NCBI GenBank assembly: GCA_029555965.1
Contig: JAKQHY010000064.1
Coordinates: 1-57,901, forward strand
From: Chloroflexota bacterium
GTDB lineage: Bacteria > Chloroflexota > Anaerolineae > B4-G1 > SLSP01
Length of the DNA: 57,901 bases
Direction: 5' to 3'
The notes under the pieces are model-generated. The model had not been told where the DNA came from. It made no database searches and saw nothing but the letters and a program-made list of their open reading frames with translations. Both the position numbers and the translations under genes were made by a program. Below, piece by piece: positions 52,497-57,901 of this stretch (positions are counted from its first letter, which is position 1; every line of letters starts with the position of its first letter).

Positions 52497-53285
52497 ATGA
52501 GTGCTATCATCCTCGAAAGTAGCCTGGTGCATTATGAAGCGCTGGGGCGTGGCAAGCCGTTGTTGTTTCTTCACGACTGGTTAGGCTCGTGGCGCTATTG
52601 GGTTCCGACCATGGTGGATATGTCCTCGTCTTATCGCGCGTATGCCCTGGATTTTTGGGGATTTGGGGATTCGGATAAGGTGGCCGGGCGTTACAGCATT
52701 GCCGGGTATGTGAACCAGTTGGAATTGTTTATGGATCAGATGGGCATCGGCCAGGTTCCTATCATCGGGCATGGGTTGGGAGGGATTGTGGGTATGTATT
52801 TCGCCCAGGATCATCCTGACCGGGTGGAGCAACTGATGATGGTTAGCACGCCGATGACCGGCAACGATATTGCGCGCTCCCTAAGCGGCTTCAATGGGGG
52901 GGAGAACCCCGCGAAGGTGATTCTGGGGCGCAAATTGAAATCCTACGAAGAAGTGGATATTGAGGCCGCCAAGACGGATGGCAACGCGGTGGTGCAAAGC
53001 GTGAAGTCTGTGTTGAGCCAGAACCTCTTGAAGGCGCTCCAGGAATTGGACTTGCCGGTGTTGTTGGTGTGTGGTCAGGAAGACCCCATCATTCAGGTCC
53101 CCGGAGAGGATGTTTTGGAGGAGTTGGATTATAACGTCTATTCATTCTTCTTTGAGACGGCGCAACATTATCCGATGCTGGAAGAAACCTCCAAATTTAA
53201 TCGCCTGTTGCGCGACTTTCTGATCAACAAGGATAACTGGGACGCCATCGAAGTCAAAGACGAATGGCGTCGCCGGGTTCGCTAG
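52497..53285 (+). CDS. Alpha/beta hydrolase paralogue lacking the catalytic serine
   Basis: This 262-residue protein is a clear paralogue of the one at 42310, with the same length and colinear motifs (LHDWLGSWRYW; YALDFWGFGDSDK; TAQHYPMLEE). The nucleophile elbow reads IGHGLGGIVG: residue 93 is Gly (GGG, 52773-52775) where the paralogue has Ser93 (TCC). Acid (GQEDP) and histidine are kept. Ordinary serine esterase activity should therefore be lost; it may be a binding protein or regulator of the active paralogue, or use another chemistry. It ends the signalling run. Confidence 0.88.
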   Translation: MSAIILESSLVHYEALGRGKPLLFLHDWLGSWRYWVPTMVDMSSSYRAYALDFWGFGDSDKVAGRYSIAGYVNQLELFMDQMGIGQVPIIGHGLGGIVGMYFAQDHPDRVEQLMMVSTPMTGNDIARSLSGFNGGENPAKVILGRKLKSYEEVDIEAAKTDGNAVVQSVKSVLSQNLLKALQELDLPVLLVCGQEDPIIQVPGEDVLEELDYNVYSFFFETAQHYPMLEETSKFNRLLRDFLINKDNWDAIEVKDEWRRRVR

Positions 53286-53379
53286 TGGCGCGAGGTCATT
53301 GAAGAACCGGGGAGAGGTATGCATTGCCTGTTCTGGGCAATGTGCGGAACTCCTATTCGGGTCTTTTTAAGATACCCTT

Positions 53380-54153
53380 ATGATGACGAAAGCGACTACC
53401 TCACCCGACCCCTGGGCCGTGGGATGGATGATCCGGGCGCTGATCCTGATCTCTTTTCTCGCGGCCTTTGCGGTGCCTATGAACTTTCCCATCATTGCGG
53501 CAGTGACACAACCGGCCGGCGCGACGGTCGTAGCTGAAGGCCCACAGATCATTCCCCTGATCGCTGTTGAACGGGCCACGGCGACGCCATCGCCATCGCC
53601 CTTCACCCCGACGCCCAGCATCCCGCGTGTCGGGTTAATTGCCGGCCACGCCGGCCATGACAGCGGGGCGATTTGCCCGGATGGCCTGCAAGAGGCCGAC
53701 GTGAATATGGAAGTTGCCCGCCGCGTAGTGGCGCTGTTGACGCCGCGTGGCTGGCAGATAGACCTGTTTGATGAATTTGACGTGCGCCTCAACGATTACA
53801 AAGCGGACGTGCTGCTCTCTATCCATGCGGATTCATGCACCGTGCCGGGCAAAACGGGCTTCAAAGTGGCGCGCGCTGAAGCCGGCTCCCTACCGGAATC
53901 GGGCGACCGGCTGGTGGCGTGTCTCAGCCAGCGCTACGAAGCTCGCACCGGTCTGCCCTTTGATCCTTATACTATCACCTACGATATGACCCGCTACCAC
54001 GCGTTCTATGAGATTGATCGCACCACCCCGGCGGCCATCATTGAGGTGGGCTTTCTGCTGGATGACCGCCAGATATTGACACAGCAGCCTGACCTCGTTG
54101 CCCAGGGCATTGCTGACGGGTTGATTTGCTTCGTTGAAAATGAATCCCCCTGA
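53380..54153 (+). CDS. N-acetylmuramoyl-L-alanine amidase (Amidase_3), membrane-anchored
   Basis: A zinc amidase that cleaves the peptide from muramic acid in peptidoglycan. The 257-residue protein has an N-terminal hydrophobic segment (about 17-38), a short Thr/Pro/Ser linker and an Amidase_3 domain from about residue 82. Metal ligands appear in AGHAGHDSG (His), EADVNMEVA (Glu) and LSIHADSC (His), with the catalytic Glu in IIEVGFLLD. All are present. It is preceded by 94 bp after the signalling genes and followed by 190 bp without a gene. Confidence 0.9.
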   Translation: MMTKATTSPDPWAVGWMIRALILISFLAAFAVPMNFPIIAAVTQPAGATVVAEGPQIIPLIAVERATATPSPSPFTPTPSIPRVGLIAGHAGHDSGAICPDGLQEADVNMEVARRVVALLTPRGWQIDLFDEFDVRLNDYKADVLLSIHADSCTVPGKTGFKVARAEAGSLPESGDRLVACLSQRYEARTGLPFDPYTITYDMTRYHAFYEIDRTTPAAIIEVGFLLDDRQILTQQPDLVAQGIADGLICFVENESP

Positions 54154-54343
54154 AAAGTCTGGAAATCGGCGTCGGGAAGCTGCGATTCCATCCCTCTCTT
54201 CAAGCACCGATGACTGATTCTCCCATCGCCAATTTCCATTCCCATTTGCGGTTTTATATAACTGCGGTAAACTCTGATCAATTTGACTGCGCTTGGTGGT
54301 ATTCATTCGTCAGTCATCCAACTCTTGAAAGGAGGTGTGAGCG

Positions 54344-54769
54344 ATGTCATATCAAAAATTGATCATTATCGGAAATTTGGGGCGCGACCCTGAAATGCGG
54401 TATATGCCCGATGGAACGCCTGTGACCAATATCAGCGTGGCGACGAGCCGCCGATGGAACAGCGCGGATGGTTCTAAAAATGAGGAAACGACATGGTTTC
54501 GGGTGACGTTGTGGCGGCGTGACGCCGAGAACGCTGCGCAGTATCTCAAGAAGGGCAGCAAAGTGTTGGTGGAAGGCCGGTTGAACCCGGACAAGGCCAC
54601 TGGCGGGCCGAAGATTTGGACCCGGCAAGATGGCACCGCCGGCGCCAATTACGAAGTCACCGCTGAGAAAATCACCTACCTCAGCAGCAAGACGGGCGAA
54701 GGCGGCGCGGAAGGCGTTGTCGAAGAACCCGCAGCCTCCTACGGGGAAGAAGAAGTCATTCCCTTCTAG
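54344..54769 (+). CDS. ssb: Single-stranded DNA-binding protein
   Basis: SSB coats single-stranded DNA in replication and repair. The 141-residue protein has the OB-fold start YQKLIIIGNLGRDPEMRY (3-20), ISVATSRRW, and FRVTLWRRDAENAAQYLKKG. The end GEEEVIPF is the acidic-Pro-Phe tip that recruits partner proteins. The usual Gly/Pro-rich linker is short. AGGAGGTG lies eight bases before the ATG. Confidence 0.96.
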   Translation: MSYQKLIIIGNLGRDPEMRYMPDGTPVTNISVATSRRWNSADGSKNEETTWFRVTLWRRDAENAAQYLKKGSKVLVEGRLNPDKATGGPKIWTRQDGTAGANYEVTAEKITYLSSKTGEGGAEGVVEEPAASYGEEEVIPF

Positions 54770-54795
54770 TCGGCTACAATGGATAGGAGCAGCAC

Positions 54796-54830
54796 AACAG
54801 AGAGGCTTTGCCTCTCTGTTCTTTTGTCTT
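54796..54830 (+). terminator. Terminator after ssb
   Basis: AACAGAGAGGC and GCCTCTCTGTT form a perfect 11-bp stem with a TTT loop, followed by CTTTTGTCTT. Confidence 0.85.
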
Positions 54831-54850
54831 GTGAGTGATGAAGAGGCAGG

Positions 54851-55171
54851 ATGATGGACAAGTCTAAAGCCCCAGCTTTGAGCGTGGAGCTTCCCACCGA
54901 TTTGGAACCGGTGTATACCAATTTTGCGTTGATTTCGCACTCCCCCTCGGAGATGATTTTCGACCTCTCCCAAATGATGCCCAACAATCCCAAAGTGCGG
55001 GTCAAGGCGCGGGTGATCATGACCCCCCTCAACGCCAAGCTGTTGCTGCGCGCCTTGCAAGAAAACCTGGCGAAGTACGAGGCTGCCTTTGGGGAAATCG
55101 CCCTCCCCGGCGACGCCGGTAATCTGGCGCGTGAGTTCTTCGGCGGCCTGCGCCCCCCAGGGGTTGAGTAA
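54851..55171 (+). CDS. DUF3467 protein
   Basis: A 106-residue protein matching DUF3467, a small family of unknown function found in many bacteria: EPVYTNFALISHSPSEMIFD (about 19-38) and RVIMTPLNAKLLLRAL with ENLAKYEAAFG are typical. No membrane segment. The first of two tandem ATG codons was taken; the second (54854) is equally possible. It begins after the ssb terminator and ends two bases before the translin-like gene, so these two and sat-cysC form one unit. Confidence 0.85.
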   Translation: MMDKSKAPALSVELPTDLEPVYTNFALISHSPSEMIFDLSQMMPNNPKVRVKARVIMTPLNAKLLLRALQENLAKYEAAFGEIALPGDAGNLAREFFGGLRPPGVE

Positions 55172-55172
55172 A

Positions 55173-57531
<2,359 letters not shown>

Positions 57532-57592
57532 TCTCAACGGATTCAACGGATTCAACGGATTTTTTCCCGTTAAAATCCGTTGAATCTCCTGA
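57532..57592. repeat. CAACGGATT-type hairpin repeat, copy 5
   Basis: CTCAACGGATTCAACGGATT is repeated in tandem, then AAAATCCGTTGAATCTCCTGA pairs back. It begins directly after the sat-cysC stop codon and may double as its terminator. Confidence 0.8.
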
Positions 57593-57604
57593 AAAAAGGG
57601 GGCT

Positions 57605-57732
57605 AACCACAAAGGACACGAAGGACACGAAGAAAATTCAGATAAGGCTTAAAATTATTCACTTTAAACCTCAGTAGTGTCGATTCTGTTAACTCGTGCC
57701 TTAAAATCCTTTGTGTACTTTGTGTCCTTAGA
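57605..57732. repeat. CACAAAGGACACGAAGGACAC-type palindromic repeat
   Basis: AACCACAAAGGACACGAAGG on the left pairs imperfectly with CCTTTGTGTACTTTGTGTCC on the right, separated by about 75 bp. It is a diverged relative of the repeats at 12389 and 34236 and directly abuts the next element. Confidence 0.55.
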
Positions 57733-57734
57733 AC

Positions 57735-57900
57735 CTATCCGAAAATTATAGCGGCGTTGTGCCGCTGCGCCGGGTCTTGCGGCTAAAGCCGCTTTCAGGA
57801 AGGTATTTTTTCGTGGGCGGGCGTAGCCCGCCCACGAAAAAATACCCTTCAAACCGCGCCTTTAGGCGCAAATCGTGGGCCAAAACGAATTTTCGGATAG
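57735..57900. mobile_element. MITE-like element with 13-bp inverted termini, copy 2
   Basis: CTATCCGAAAATT (57735-57747) is perfectly inverted at 57888-57900. Inside are a 21-bp perfect hairpin (57802-57846, GTA loop) and GCGCCTTTAGGCGC (57856-57869). The order and sizes of helices match the element at 16491-16651 although the sequences differ. No gene lies in 57532-57901. Confidence 0.65.
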
Positions 57901-57901
57901 A

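Noticed and set aside
53322..53342. CATTGCC/GGCAATG hairpin after the signalling operon as terminator
   Set aside because: The stem is only seven bases and no T-tract follows directly.

Overview
The window looks like chromosomal DNA of a GC-rich, non-cultivated-type bacterium of the phylum Chloroflexota (Anaerolineae-like). This placement is inferred from a short IF-2, a NusA with a long acidic tail, an RRM protein inside the nusA-infB operon, many GAF/FHA/V4R signalling proteins, a mevalonate-pathway cluster, surface proteins with Thr/Pro linkers and a single C-terminal membrane anchor, and dispersed hairpin repeats. No phage, CRISPR array or full-length transposase gene was seen.

Layout. 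0-7.6 kb: minus-strand translation/RNA operon nusA - RRM protein - ylxR - infB - rbfA - DHH phosphoesterase - truB, with a recognisable promoter and a leader hairpin before nusA. 7.7-12.4 kb: a HEAT-repeat protein, an RfbD-like reductase, two tandem tRNA-Ala genes with promoter and terminator, a DegV protein and two unknown genes. 12.5-20.3 kb: MFS transporter, large membrane glycosyltransferase, a repeat-rich 550-bp gap (strong terminator, possible structured RNA, MITE-like element), dipeptidase, FHA protein, MutM, ferritin-like protein and a 53-residue Arg-rich protein missed by length filters. 21.2-25.3 kb: two tandem paralogous LysM surface proteins and a LysW-like zinc-ribbon protein.

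25.4-34.2 kb: the clearest accessory system. A cobalamin riboswitch with a terminator platform precedes an exported alpha/alpha-barrel protein of transcobalamin/intrinsic-factor type, then a membrane-anchored DUF4430 (transcobalamin C-terminal-like) protein, then a complete ECF transporter (S, T and a fused double ATPase) with overlapping genes, and a transglutaminase-like gene. Together they read as a bacterial vitamin B12 capture and import system in which the two halves of animal transcobalamin are separate polypeptides.

34.3-38.6 kb: minus-strand mevalonate cluster HMG-CoA reductase - HMG-CoA synthase - thiolase - DUF35 protein, with archaeal-like gene content. 38.8-53.3 kb: recN, then a tightly packed plus-strand run of ten genes: DUF4388 protein, small GTPase, alpha/beta hydrolase, V4R protein, left-handed beta-helix protein, an acyl-ACP-reductase-like protein, a response regulator with a degenerate GGDEF domain, a 1673-residue multi-GAF hybrid kinase, a lone receiver and a second alpha/beta hydrolase whose catalytic serine is glycine. 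I do not recognise this combination as a described system; it is the second main candidate for novelty.

53.4-57.5 kb: exported amidase, SSB, DUF3467 protein, a bacterial translin-family protein, and a fused ATP sulfurylase-APS kinase. The window ends in three repeat types that also occur elsewhere in it.
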